DNA of 64,000 nt from Streptomyces sp. MUM 203J (GTDB lineage Bacteria > Actinomycetota > Actinomycetes > Streptomycetales > Streptomycetaceae). Shown piece after piece: positions 1-7,468 of the stretch (position 1 is its first letter; each line of letters opens with the position of its first letter). The stretch is from positions 310,001-374,000 of the forward strand of contig NZ_JADWYO010000001.1 in NCBI RefSeq assembly GCF_022414595.1, given 5' to 3'. The translations under genes were made by a program, and so were the position numbers. The notes under the pieces were generated by a model that saw only the letters and a program-made list of their open reading frames with translations, did no database searches and was not told the origin of the DNA.

Positions 1-1
1 G

Positions 2-82
2 GAAGCCCTCCACGCGGAGGCGGACGGCCCGCGCCGCTGGAAGCCGCACGACGACGCGACGGCCGTCTACGCGGAGCTGTGA
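2..82 (+). CDS. C-terminal end of a probable FGGY-type sugar kinase (partial)
   Basis: Only the last 26 codons are inside the window; the reading frame enters from the left edge and stops at TGA 80-82. The tail reads ...RRWKPHDDATAVYAEL. A Trp-x-Pro followed by an Ala-Val-Tyr helix resembles the end of xylulokinase/FGGY carbohydrate kinases, where a final helix packs against the second ATPase lobe. That family assignment rests on a short tail and is an inference. Its 3' end overlaps the 3' end of the convergent MarR gene by 16 bp. Confidence 0.45.
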   Translation, partial: EALHAEADGPRRWKPHDDATAVYAEL

Positions 83-552
83 CGCTCGGCGCGGGTGTTG
101 AGCTGGTGGAGGAGCCGGGCGAGTTCGGCGACCTCGGTACGGTCCCAGTCGGAGAGCTTCCGGACGTACCGGGCGCGGCGGGCGTCACGCACGCGGCGGA
201 AGCGGGCGCGGCCGTCGTCGGTGATCCGTACGAGGGACGCGCGGCCGTCCGCCGGGTCGGGCGTGCGGCCGATCAGCCCCAGGCCCTCCAGCGCACGCAG
301 CTGACGGCTCATCGTCGCCTTGCCGACGCCGAAGTACGCCGCCAGGTCGGTGGCCCGCTGGGCGCCGGCTTCGTCGAGCCGGACGAGCAGCCCGTACGCG
401 GCTGGTTCGAGGTCCGGGTGCACCTCGCGGGCCATCTCGCCGGACTGGGCGCGGGCGCGCCGCAGGAAGACCGCGAGCTCACGCTCGAGCGCGAGGAACT
501 CCTGGTCCACCCCGGGCTCCGCCGCGCCGCCCTCTGCCCCGCTTTCCTGCAC
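67..552 (-). CDS. MarR-family transcriptional regulator
   Basis: A 161-residue protein of typical MarR length (140-165). Helical dimerisation segments flank a winged helix-turn-helix at about residues 55-120. The recognition part reads TDLAAYFGVGKATMSRQLRALEGLGLI and the wing RTPDPADGRASLVRIT carries the family's D-x-R signature. MarR dimers repress nearby genes and release DNA on binding a phenolic or oxidant ligand; the ligand here cannot be told. The gene stands alone, convergent with the kinase fragment. Upstream at 574-588 is a short inverted repeat (GCGGAC-N3-GTCCGC) that could serve autoregulation, but such GC-rich repeats are common by chance. Confidence 0.9.
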   Translation of the reverse strand: MQESGAEGGAAEPGVDQEFLALERELAVFLRRARAQSGEMAREVHPDLEPAAYGLLVRLDEAGAQRATDLAAYFGVGKATMSRQLRALEGLGLIGRTPDPADGRASLVRITDDGRARFRRVRDARRARYVRKLSDWDRTEVAELARLLHQLNTRAERHSSA

Positions 553-682
553 GTCACACCTCTCGCACGCGTCGCGGACGGCGTCCGCCGCCCGTGACGA
601 TCAGTATCCCGGAGGGGCGCCGCACAGCGCGCTCAGGCCCGCCCGGCGCCCTGCGCGTGGTCACCGTCAGGGGCGTGCGCGG

Positions 683-706
683 GCCCGTCCGGCGCCTGAA
701 GGCGGG
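683..706. repeat. Intergenic repeat, copy A
   Basis: The core GCCCGTCCGGCGCCTGAAGG is nearly identical to 60084-60103 and related to the degenerate copies at 46781-46811 and 46831-46869. All copies lie in gene-free DNA beyond 3' ends of genes. The family resembles the abundant CCGTCCGGCGTTTGAGGA-type elements that I recall from Streptomyces intergenic regions. Confidence 0.5.
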
Positions 707-856
707 CCGTGCTCGAAGGCGGGCGGTGCCCTGAGTCGATCAGCGAGGCCGCGGCATCCGGAGCCGGGGAGCGGAAGCCCTCCCTTCACACGGCGGCGGC
801 CGCCTGCCGACACGGCCGGCAAGGGGGACAGGGGAACAACGCGTCACACGGCCGAA

Positions 857-896
857 GGCGCCCCGCCGCACCGCTGCCCCGGTACGGCGGGGCGCC
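857..896 (-). terminator. Hairpin, likely terminator of the two-component operon
   Basis: Perfect 12-bp stem 857-868/885-896 (GGCGCCCCGCCG with its complement) around a 16-nt loop. It lies about 190 bp beyond the kinase stop on the minus strand and has no U tract, as usual for Streptomyces hairpins. Confidence 0.5.
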
Positions 897-1083
897 ACCC
901 GCCGGTATGCCCGCCGCAGAACGCGCGGGGCCCCCGTTCCACGGAACACGCCGCGGAAGTTCCTCCTCGGGGCCCGGGCGAGGCTGGTCAGACCTCGTCA
1001 TGCCCGGCGCTGCTCATGCTGCCCGCCGGGGGCGCCGCGCCGGTACCACCGGTCGGCCCCCTCCGGTCGGTGGGTCGGGGCCG

Positions 1084-2379
1084 TCAGAGCGGCAGCTCGG
1101 CCCGTACGAGAAAGCCGCCGTCCGCGCTGGGACGGGCCGTCAGCCGGCCGCCCAGCAGCTCCGCCCGTTCTCTGAGCCCCACCAGCCCGTGCCCGCCCCC
1201 CGTCGGCAGCCCGGTGGCACGGCGACAGGACGGCCGGCTGTTGCGGACCTCGACCGTCAGCGCGGCGGCGTCCTCCGCGGGGGCGACCCGGACCGTGACC
1301 CGCGTCCCGGGGGCGTGCTTCCGTACGTTGTTCAGTGCCTCCTGCACGATGCGGAACACCGCTGCCTCGACCGCCTCGGGCCAGGCGCCGCCGGGCAGGT
1401 CCAGTGTGAGGTCGACGTCCAGCAGACTGTCGGCGGCCAGTCCGCGCAGGTCGTCAAGGCCCGCGCGGCCCGCCGTGGCCGCCGCCTCCGCGTCGGAGCC
1501 GCGCAGGACGCCGACCATGTCCCGCAGCTCCTCCAGCGCCTGAACACTGTGGCGGCGGATGCTCTCGGCCGATTCCCGCTGCCAGTCGTCGGCCGTCCCG
1601 GCGGCCCGCAACGCGCCCGACTGCACGGCGATGATCCCGACGTGATGCGACACCGTGTCGTGCATCTCGCGCGCCAGCCTCGCCCGTTCCCGTGCGACGG
1701 CCCGCTCGGCCTCCAGGCGGCGCTCGCGCTTCTGGGTCGCGGTGAGGTCCGCGAGCCGGGCGCGCAGCTCGGCCCGGGTGGCGGCCAGCAGGCCGAGGGC
1801 GGTGGGCCCGGTGCTCAGCAGCCCGGCCGCCTCGATGGACGTCAGTATCTCCTCGCGGGTCATGGTGGCGAGTTCGCCGACGGGCCAGGGGCACACGGCC
1901 GCGCAGAAGAGCAGCCCGCAGCCCACGACGCGCAGGGCCCGGGACGGGCCCTTGGCGACATGGAACATCGCGATCATCGGCGGCAGCCACAGGTGCCCGG
2001 TCAGGATCGACGGCAGCGTCGCGCACAGGGCGACCAGCGGACACCGCCGCCGCAGGAACAGAGCGCACAGCGCGAGCGTGCACACGGCGAGCGTCAGCCG
2101 GCTGAAGGCGTCGGCGACGGTCAGCAGCTCGGCCACAGCCGCCGCCACGGCCACCCGCTCCACCCCGGCCCTGCGCCACCACGGCGGCCGGGACCCCCGG
2201 CCCGCCGGGACCCCCGGGGCCGCCGCCCCGGGCTCCGACCCCGCACGGACACCGGGCCGGCGCTCCGCCCCGCCGCCCGCACCGGGCGCACCGCCCGCCA
2301 CGCCGTGCACCAGCGGCGGCCGTGCCGCCCCGGCCGCGGCCCCCGCTCCGGACGCCGGTCTCTGGCCCGGCGTCGTCAC
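1084..2379 (-). CDS. NarL-class sensor histidine kinase (HisKA_3)
   Basis: A 431-residue kinase starting with GTG at 2379, which overlaps the response-regulator stop by 4 nt (GTGA), so the two are translationally coupled. After a low-complexity Gly/Ala/Pro N-terminus (about 1-70), hydrophobic stretches around residues 75-185 suggest a multi-span membrane sensor. The dimerisation/phosphoacceptor motif EMHDTVSHHVG places the phosphorylated His at about residue 240. The HATPase_c N box (VQEALNNVRKHA) and G box (GHGLVGLRERAELLGG) follow. This is the DesK/NarX-type architecture. The input signal is unknown; the partner is the upstream NarL-type regulator. Confidence 0.93.
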   Translation of the reverse strand: MTTPGQRPASGAGAAAGAARPPLVHGVAGGAPGAGGGAERRPGVRAGSEPGAAAPGVPAGRGSRPPWWRRAGVERVAVAAAVAELLTVADAFSRLTLAVCTLALCALFLRRRCPLVALCATLPSILTGHLWLPPMIAMFHVAKGPSRALRVVGCGLLFCAAVCPWPVGELATMTREEILTSIEAAGLLSTGPTALGLLAATRAELRARLADLTATQKRERRLEAERAVARERARLAREMHDTVSHHVGIIAVQSGALRAAGTADDWQRESAESIRRHSVQALEELRDMVGVLRGSDAEAAATAGRAGLDDLRGLAADSLLDVDLTLDLPGGAWPEAVEAAVFRIVQEALNNVRKHAPGTRVTVRVAPAEDAAALTVEVRNSRPSCRRATGLPTGGGHGLVGLRERAELLGGRLTARPSADGGFLVRAELPL

Positions 2380-3056
2380 CGGACGAGCCGTAGCTGGTGG
2401 GCACGGACCGCCGCCTGGACGCGGTTGGTGACGCCGAGCTTGCCGAGCAGGGTGCTGACGTGGTCCTTGACGGTGGTCGTGCCGATGAACAGCCGTCGCG
2501 CGATCTCCGCGTTCGACAGGCCCTCGGCCAGCAGGACCAGGACCTCGCGCTCCCGGGCGGTCAGGTCCTCCAGCAGCGCGCCGTCACGGGGGGCGGCGGT
2601 GCCGTCCGCGACCGGGACCTCGTTCTCCGCGCGGAGAAAGCCGTCGACGACCGTCCGCGTCACCCTCGGAGAGATCACGCTGCCCCCCGCCACCAGCTCC
2701 TGGAGCAGATACTCCAGCTGCTCCGGCGCCGTGTCCTTCAACAGGAACCCCGCGGCCCCGCCGCGCAGCGCCGCCGACAGGTGCTCGTCCGCGTCGAACG
2801 TGGTCAGCATGGCGACCACCGGGGGCTCGGGCAGCGACCGGAGGTCCGCCAGCACGGTCAGCCCGTCGCGGTCCGGCATCCGCACGTCGAGCAGGACGAC
2901 GTCCGGCCGGTGCTCCCGGGCCTCACTCAGCGCCGCTCCCCCCGAACACACCGCGACCACCTCGACCCCTGCGAACCCCCCGACGATCCGCCGCAGTCCC
3001 TCTCTGATCAGGACCTCGTCATCGACGATCATCACGTGCACTGCTGAACGGTTCAT
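2376..3056 (-). CDS. NarL/LuxR-family response regulator
   Basis: Receiver domain at residues 1-120 with the acidic pair in MIVDDE and phosphoacceptor Asp57 in VVLLDVRMPDRDG, the Thr of LTTFDA and Lys of LLKDTAP. A C-terminal LuxR/GerE helix-turn-helix follows (LTAREREVLVLLAEGLSNAEI). I chose ATG 3056 because a GGGG run sits about 9 nt upstream; a GTG at 3071 would add five residues but lacks a ribosome-binding site. It is first in the operon and overlaps the kinase start. Pairing by adjacency and coupling is secure; target genes are unknown. Confidence 0.93.
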   Translation of the reverse strand: MNRSAVHVMIVDDEVLIREGLRRIVGGFAGVEVVAVCSGGAALSEAREHRPDVVLLDVRMPDRDGLTVLADLRSLPEPPVVAMLTTFDADEHLSAALRGGAAGFLLKDTAPEQLEYLLQELVAGGSVISPRVTRTVVDGFLRAENEVPVADGTAAPRDGALLEDLTAREREVLVLLAEGLSNAEIARRLFIGTTTVKDHVSTLLGKLGVTNRVQAAVRAHQLRLVR

Positions 3057-3151
3057 ACGGCCGGACCCCACTCAGGCGTTCTGGAGCGGCCCTCAGCATA
3101 GGTGCTGCACGCGCCCCGCCCGGACGGACGAGCCCCCGGGGCGAAGCCCCC

Positions 3152-3185
3152 GAGGACCCCCGGCCCGCCAGAGCCGGAGGTCCTC
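3152..3185 (-). terminator. Hairpin downstream of the M4 protease
   Basis: Outer stem GAGGACC (3152-3158) with GGTCCTC (3179-3185) and an inner CCGGC/GCCGG stem. It starts about 20 bp beyond the protease stop on the minus strand. Confidence 0.5.
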
Positions 3186-3207
3186 ACCAGGGCGGAACCT
3201 GTGCGGA

Positions 3208-6114
3208 TCAGCCGCAGGCGCCAGCCGGGCGGTTGCGGGTCACGACGCTGGTCCAGCCGGTCGTACCGTCCAGCCACACCACCCGCGTCCCGGAGTCGGC
3301 GGCCGGGGAGAACTGCTCGCCGCGGTTGCAGGAGAGGCGCTGCTTGCGCGCGCCGTCCGTGCTGAGCTGCCAGATCTTCGTCAGACCCGCGTTGGTCAGC
3401 AGCTCGCCGACGCCTCCCGCGGGAACCGTGCCCACGGTGACGGCGGTGTCGGACGCCGTGATGTCCGTCGCGGACAGCGCGCCCGGCTTGTACTCGCTGC
3501 TGATGTCGTACGCACCGGTGCCGTCGACCCCGGCCCGCCGGATACCGGTCTGACCCTCGTCGCCGAGGTTCTCGTCGACGAGCCAGAAGGCGTGCGTGGC
3601 GTTCACGGCGGTGCCGTTGATGCTCTGCGGCTCACCGAGCTGGTCGGCGGTGACGGTCCGGCCGCTGGCCAGGTCGTGTATCTCGACGCCCAGCCGGTAT
3701 GCCGAGCCGTCCTTGGCCGGCGCCACCTTGGCGTACGCGATCCGGCCGTGCGCGACCGACGGCAGGCCGGTCAGCACCCCGGCCTGGCCCCCGTCGACAT
3801 ACGTGGGCGTGCGGTCGCCGGGCCGCAGGTAGCCGACCCGCCGCGCGCCGGCGGAGAAGTCGAGGACGTCGAAGACCGCCACACCCCCGGCGATGTGCAG
3901 GCTGACGACGTCGCCCTGGACCGAGTGCAGCTTCTTCACCGGGCCGCCCGAGAGCGGCCGCGAAAGGATCTCCACGCCGTCGGCCCCGTACGCGGCCCAC
4001 ACCACGGTCTTCCCGTCGGTCGCCGGGTACACGTGGTAGCGGCCGTCGTTGGGGCTCATCAGCTTCGGCGCGCCCCTGCCGTCGATCCGGCCCGCGTAGA
4101 CGGAGTACGCCTCCGAGCCGTCGTCGTTCGACAGGGACGTGGTCCACCAGCCGCCGCCCGCCCCGACGCCGACGCCCTCGGTGTTGACCTTCTTCAGCAG
4201 TGTGTCGCTGTCCACGCCCAGCGCGTTCTCCCAGCCGGGCACGATGCCGTGGGCGTTGAACGACCGCTTCACCGTCCTGACCTGGCGTGCCGTGGCGCCC
4301 AGGTCCCGGGCGGCGGCGATGACCGCGTTGCGGCCCTCGGTGAAGCCGTCCAGCGGGGTGAGGTACTCGGTCAGGGCCTTGTAGGCGATCCGGTCGGCCA
4401 GCTCGGCGCCGACGTCCTCGCGCAGGTCCCACAGGGCGCCCGAGAAGATCGTCGAGTTGAGGTGGACGCCGCCGTTGTCGGTGCCGAAGCTGACGCCCAG
4501 GAAGTTCTTCGAAGTGCTGGCCCCGTCGTTGAGGTCGCGGAACGCGCAGGCCCGGGGGCTGCCCTCACGGCACAGGTCCTCACCGATCAGGCCCGCGTCC
4601 GGGTCGTCCATCCGGGTGCCGGAGCTGTCGACGTCGATGGCGTTGCCGAAGTAGTCCGCGAAGGCCTCGTTGAGGGCGCCGGACTGGCCCGCGTACACCA
4701 GGTTGGAGGTGTTCTCGACGACGCCGTGGGTCATCTCGTGCCCGACCACGTCCAGGTCGCCGGAGAGCGGCTTGTACCTCTCGTCGCCGGAGCCGTACAC
4801 CATCTTCGTGCCGTCCCAGAAGGCGTTCACGTACGGCAGGCCGAAGAAGGTGACGCCGACGAGGGAGTTGACGGTGGAGCCGCGTCCGTCGAGCCCGTCC
4901 CGGTCGTGCCGCCCCTTGTAGTAGTCGTACACCTCACCCGCCGCCCAGTGCGCGTCGACGGCCCCGGAGTCGGTGGCCGCACCACCGAACTCGGTTGTGG
5001 CGGAGGCGAATTCCTTCAGATCTCCCGGCCAGGTGCCGAGCACCTCCAGGACGTCCTTGTCGCGGGCGTCCCAGGTGGTGAGGGCGTTCTTGCTGCTGCG
5101 CGCCATGCGGGCGCGGTCGGAGAGCAGATACGGCCCCTCGGGTGTGGCGCGGTGGATGTTGAGGTCCACCCTGGAGCCGTCGAGGCGAAGGCCGGTGCCG
5201 GTGAGGGCGTCACCGCCCCCGGCGCTCCCGGAAGCCCTTCCGCTGACGCCGGTGGCGGTGGGGTTCGCGCCCGCGGAGGGCGCCGCCCCGCCCGCCGCCT
5301 TCGGGCCCATCGACTTGATGCCCGTGTACTGCAGCACCGGGTAGCCGGCCCGGGCGTCCACGTACACGTGCTGGAGGACGGGCGCGCCGGTCTCCGGATG
5401 GGTGCCGCGCACCGTCACGTGGTACGTGAGGACGCCTTCGCCGCGCGGGACGACCACCAGGCCGTTCGTGCTGCCGCGCAGGGACGGTCCGGCCCTGCGG
5501 GCGCCGTCCGAGGAGGTCGCGGGCCTGGTGAGCCGGGTGTCGCCCAGCCGGGTCAGCGTCGCGGTTACGGCACGCCGTTCGGCCGTCGCCCGGGAGACCG
5601 CGGGCCTGGTGTCCGCGGTCAGACCGGTGAAGTACTTGCCGGAGGTGCCGGTGACAGCCCGTTCGCCGCCCTTCTTCTCCATCCGGACGACGTACTGGCC
5701 GCCGAGCACCGGCACGCCCCGGTGTTTCTGCTGGAGCCGTACGGTCTCCTCCGCGCCCCGCCGCTGGGTGCCCACAGGGACGAGATCACGCCGAGGTTCA
5801 GCGATCTTGTAGCGGCTCTCCTTGGCGGCGAGATGGCCGCGGGCCGCGTCGGCGGGGGCCGCCTTGGCGTCCACCGGGTCGTGGATGCCCTCCACCAGGG
5901 CGGGGGTGTCCGTCTCCGGCAGCGGGATGACGTCGGCCGCCGGTGGCTGCCCGTCCCGCCGGTCCGTGTCGGCCGCGGGGGCCGCCGGGGCCGCCGCCTG
6001 GGCGGGCGGGACGGCGGTGATCAGCAGCCCGGCGGCGAGCAGTGCCGCTCCCCCGGCAGCCGCCGCGCCCTTCCGTACGTCACGTGTCCCCCGTAAGTCT
6101 CGGGTGTCGCGCAC
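3208..6114 (-). CDS. Secreted M4 (thermolysin-like) zinc metalloprotease
   Basis: The GTG start at 6114 is fixed by a GGAGGG ribosome-binding site at 6123-6128, giving 968 residues; the open frame runs 52 codons further upstream without a better start. Residues 1-42 form a signal peptide with an AQA-type cleavage site. A long propeptide (FTP/PepSY-like, about 60-330) precedes the M4 domain. The zinc ligands are His459 and His463 in HEMTHG and Glu483 in LNEAFAD, followed by the M4 C-terminal helical lobe (GVHLNSTIFSGALWDL). About 300 further residues (650-968) look beta-rich and propeller-like, longer than classical thermolysin. Likely an extracellular endopeptidase, probably controlled by the divergent LuxR-type gene. 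Confidence 0.95.
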   Translation of the reverse strand: MRDTRDLRGTRDVRKGAAAAGGAALLAAGLLITAVPPAQAAAPAAPAADTDRRDGQPPAADVIPLPETDTPALVEGIHDPVDAKAAPADAARGHLAAKESRYKIAEPRRDLVPVGTQRRGAEETVRLQQKHRGVPVLGGQYVVRMEKKGGERAVTGTSGKYFTGLTADTRPAVSRATAERRAVTATLTRLGDTRLTRPATSSDGARRAGPSLRGSTNGLVVVPRGEGVLTYHVTVRGTHPETGAPVLQHVYVDARAGYPVLQYTGIKSMGPKAAGGAAPSAGANPTATGVSGRASGSAGGGDALTGTGLRLDGSRVDLNIHRATPEGPYLLSDRARMARSSKNALTTWDARDKDVLEVLGTWPGDLKEFASATTEFGGAATDSGAVDAHWAAGEVYDYYKGRHDRDGLDGRGSTVNSLVGVTFFGLPYVNAFWDGTKMVYGSGDERYKPLSGDLDVVGHEMTHGVVENTSNLVYAGQSGALNEAFADYFGNAIDVDSSGTRMDDPDAGLIGEDLCREGSPRACAFRDLNDGASTSKNFLGVSFGTDNGGVHLNSTIFSGALWDLREDVGAELADRIAYKALTEYLTPLDGFTEGRNAVIAAARDLGATARQVRTVKRSFNAHGIVPGWENALGVDSDTLLKKVNTEGVGVGAGGGWWTTSLSNDDGSEAYSVYAGRIDGRGAPKLMSPNDGRYHVYPATDGKTVVWAAYGADGVEILSRPLSGGPVKKLHSVQGDVVSLHIAGGVAVFDVLDFSAGARRVGYLRPGDRTPTYVDGGQAGVLTGLPSVAHGRIAYAKVAPAKDGSAYRLGVEIHDLASGRTVTADQLGEPQSINGTAVNATHAFWLVDENLGDEGQTGIRRAGVDGTGAYDISSEYKPGALSATDITASDTAVTVGTVPAGGVGELLTNAGLTKIWQLSTDGARKQRLSCNRGEQFSPAADSGTRVVWLDGTTGWTSVVTRNRPAGACG

Positions 6115-6217
6115 AGTCCGTACCCTCCTACGTGCTTGGTCAGAGCCGTTCGGGTATGTCGGTGGCCATGCAAGCGGTCGTGGTGTGACGTGGGCAATGA
6201 GCCAGATGAAGTGAGAA

Positions 6218-7423
6218 GTGGACATGCACACTTGTGTGTTCCGTGAGCTCCTGGTGAGAATCCGACGCATGATCCAGGGGGAATTGCCCCCACTTGGCCT
6301 GGGGGAGGCCGAGGAGCGGGCGTATCAGGCATTGCTGCTGGAACGGGCTTGCAGGGTCGAGGAGCTGGCGTGTCTCCTCGGTCTGCCGACGGCACGGGTG
6401 CACACCGCACTGGACCGGCTCGTCGAGCACGGGTTCGCGCGACCGGCGGACCCTGCCGAGGAGGGCGGGCTGCCTCATCCGGCCGCGCCGGAGACCGCGT
6501 TGCGCACGCTGATCCACCGGCGACAGGCCGAACTACAGCGGAGGTCCGCGGAGTTGGCGCGACTGCGGCGGACCGCCGACCGGCTGGCGGCGTCCGGCCG
6601 TACGCCTCCGGGCGCACCCGGCGTGGAGACGGTGACCGGCCGCCGGGCCATCGGTGAACGGCTGGCCTCGCTGCTGGCGACCGCCGGACACGAGGTCCTG
6701 GTCATGGCCGACCGCCCGGAGAACCCGGCCCCGTCTCCGGGGGACCCCGTCACAGGGGGCGTGGCCGAGGGAGGCGAAGCTCCGTGGGGCCCGGGCCCGG
6801 AAGCCCCGGCGGCGGCAGGCCCGCTCGCCGGTCCGGCCGGGGGCGGCCCGGCACGCTTCGCCGTGACGCCGGCGGCGCTGGCGGCTCGGGGGGTGGCCCT
6901 GCGGGCGGTCCTGACCAGGGCGGCGCTGGACGGCGGGCCGGAACCCGGACACCCGGCGACAGGGGGCGCCGTGGGACACGGCCCGGGCGGGCTGGGGGCG
7001 TGGGTCGGGCGGGGGGCCGGGGTGCGGGTGGCCGAGCGGGTGCCCACGCGGCTGGTCGTGGTGGACCGGCGGGTCGCCCTGCTGCCGCCGGTGGACCCGG
7101 CCGCGCCGGGAGCGTACGCGCTGGTCGTCGCGGAGGCCCGGCTGCGGGACGCGCTGCTGCCGCTGTTCGAGGCGGCGTGGACGGGCGCGGCACCCCTGGA
7201 GGACGGGGGCCGGGGGGCCGGGGAGGTGGTGGGGGCCGGGGAGCAGCGGGAGCTGCTGGCGCTGCTCGCGGCGGGACTGAAGGACGAGGCGATCGCCCGC
7301 CGCCTGGGCGTGCATGTCCACACCGCGCGGCGCCGGATCAGCCGTCTGCTGGAGGCGCTGGACGCCCGCACCCGGTTCCAGGCCGGTGCGCGGGCGACGG
7401 CGCGGGGCTGGCTCCGGCCGTGA
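6218..7423 (+). CDS. TrmB-like/LuxR-type transcriptional regulator
   Basis: A 401-residue protein with two DNA-binding signatures. The N-terminal winged helix (about 25-75, AYQALLLERACRVEELACLLGLPTAR in part) resembles TrmB/sugar-responsive regulators. The C-terminal LuxR HTH (about 340-395) contains LLALLAAGLKDEAIARRLGV. The middle is Gly/Ala/Pro-rich with a degenerate phospholipase-D-like fold hint (RLVVVDRRVALL). The start is uncertain: GTG 6218, ATG 6224 or ATG 6269, none with a strong ribosome-binding site. It is divergent from the M4 protease across about 100 bp, an arrangement common for secreted-protease regulators in Streptomyces. Confidence 0.85.
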   Translation: MDMHTCVFRELLVRIRRMIQGELPPLGLGEAEERAYQALLLERACRVEELACLLGLPTARVHTALDRLVEHGFARPADPAEEGGLPHPAAPETALRTLIHRRQAELQRRSAELARLRRTADRLAASGRTPPGAPGVETVTGRRAIGERLASLLATAGHEVLVMADRPENPAPSPGDPVTGGVAEGGEAPWGPGPEAPAAAGPLAGPAGGGPARFAVTPAALAARGVALRAVLTRAALDGGPEPGHPATGGAVGHGPGGLGAWVGRGAGVRVAERVPTRLVVVDRRVALLPPVDPAAPGAYALVVAEARLRDALLPLFEAAWTGAAPLEDGGRGAGEVVGAGEQRELLALLAAGLKDEAIARRLGVHVHTARRRISRLLEALDARTRFQAGARATARGWLRP

Positions 7424-7468
7424 ACCCCGGGGGGTCACGGAGGGCCGGCCCCGCGGCCGTGCGACGGG

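Larger units (their letters stand above)
553..1083. other. Gene-free stretch between MarR and the histidine kinase
   Basis: No convincing coding frame was found; long open frames here are GC-rich shadows without family features. The stretch holds the presumed MarR promoter (553-640), a copy of a Streptomyces-type intergenic repeat (683-706) and a strong hairpin (857-896). Confidence 0.6.

Noticed and set aside
709..6096. Very long plus-strand open frame (1795 codons) opposite the kinase, regulator and M4 protease
   Set aside because: Product is Arg/Gly/Pro-rich noise without domains; it is the mirror frame of well-supported minus-strand genes, a routine effect of high third-position GC.
3208..6270. 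Earlier start of the M4 protease at 6270
   Set aside because: The extra 52 residues do not resemble a signal peptide and GGAGGG lies 8 nt before GTG 6114.
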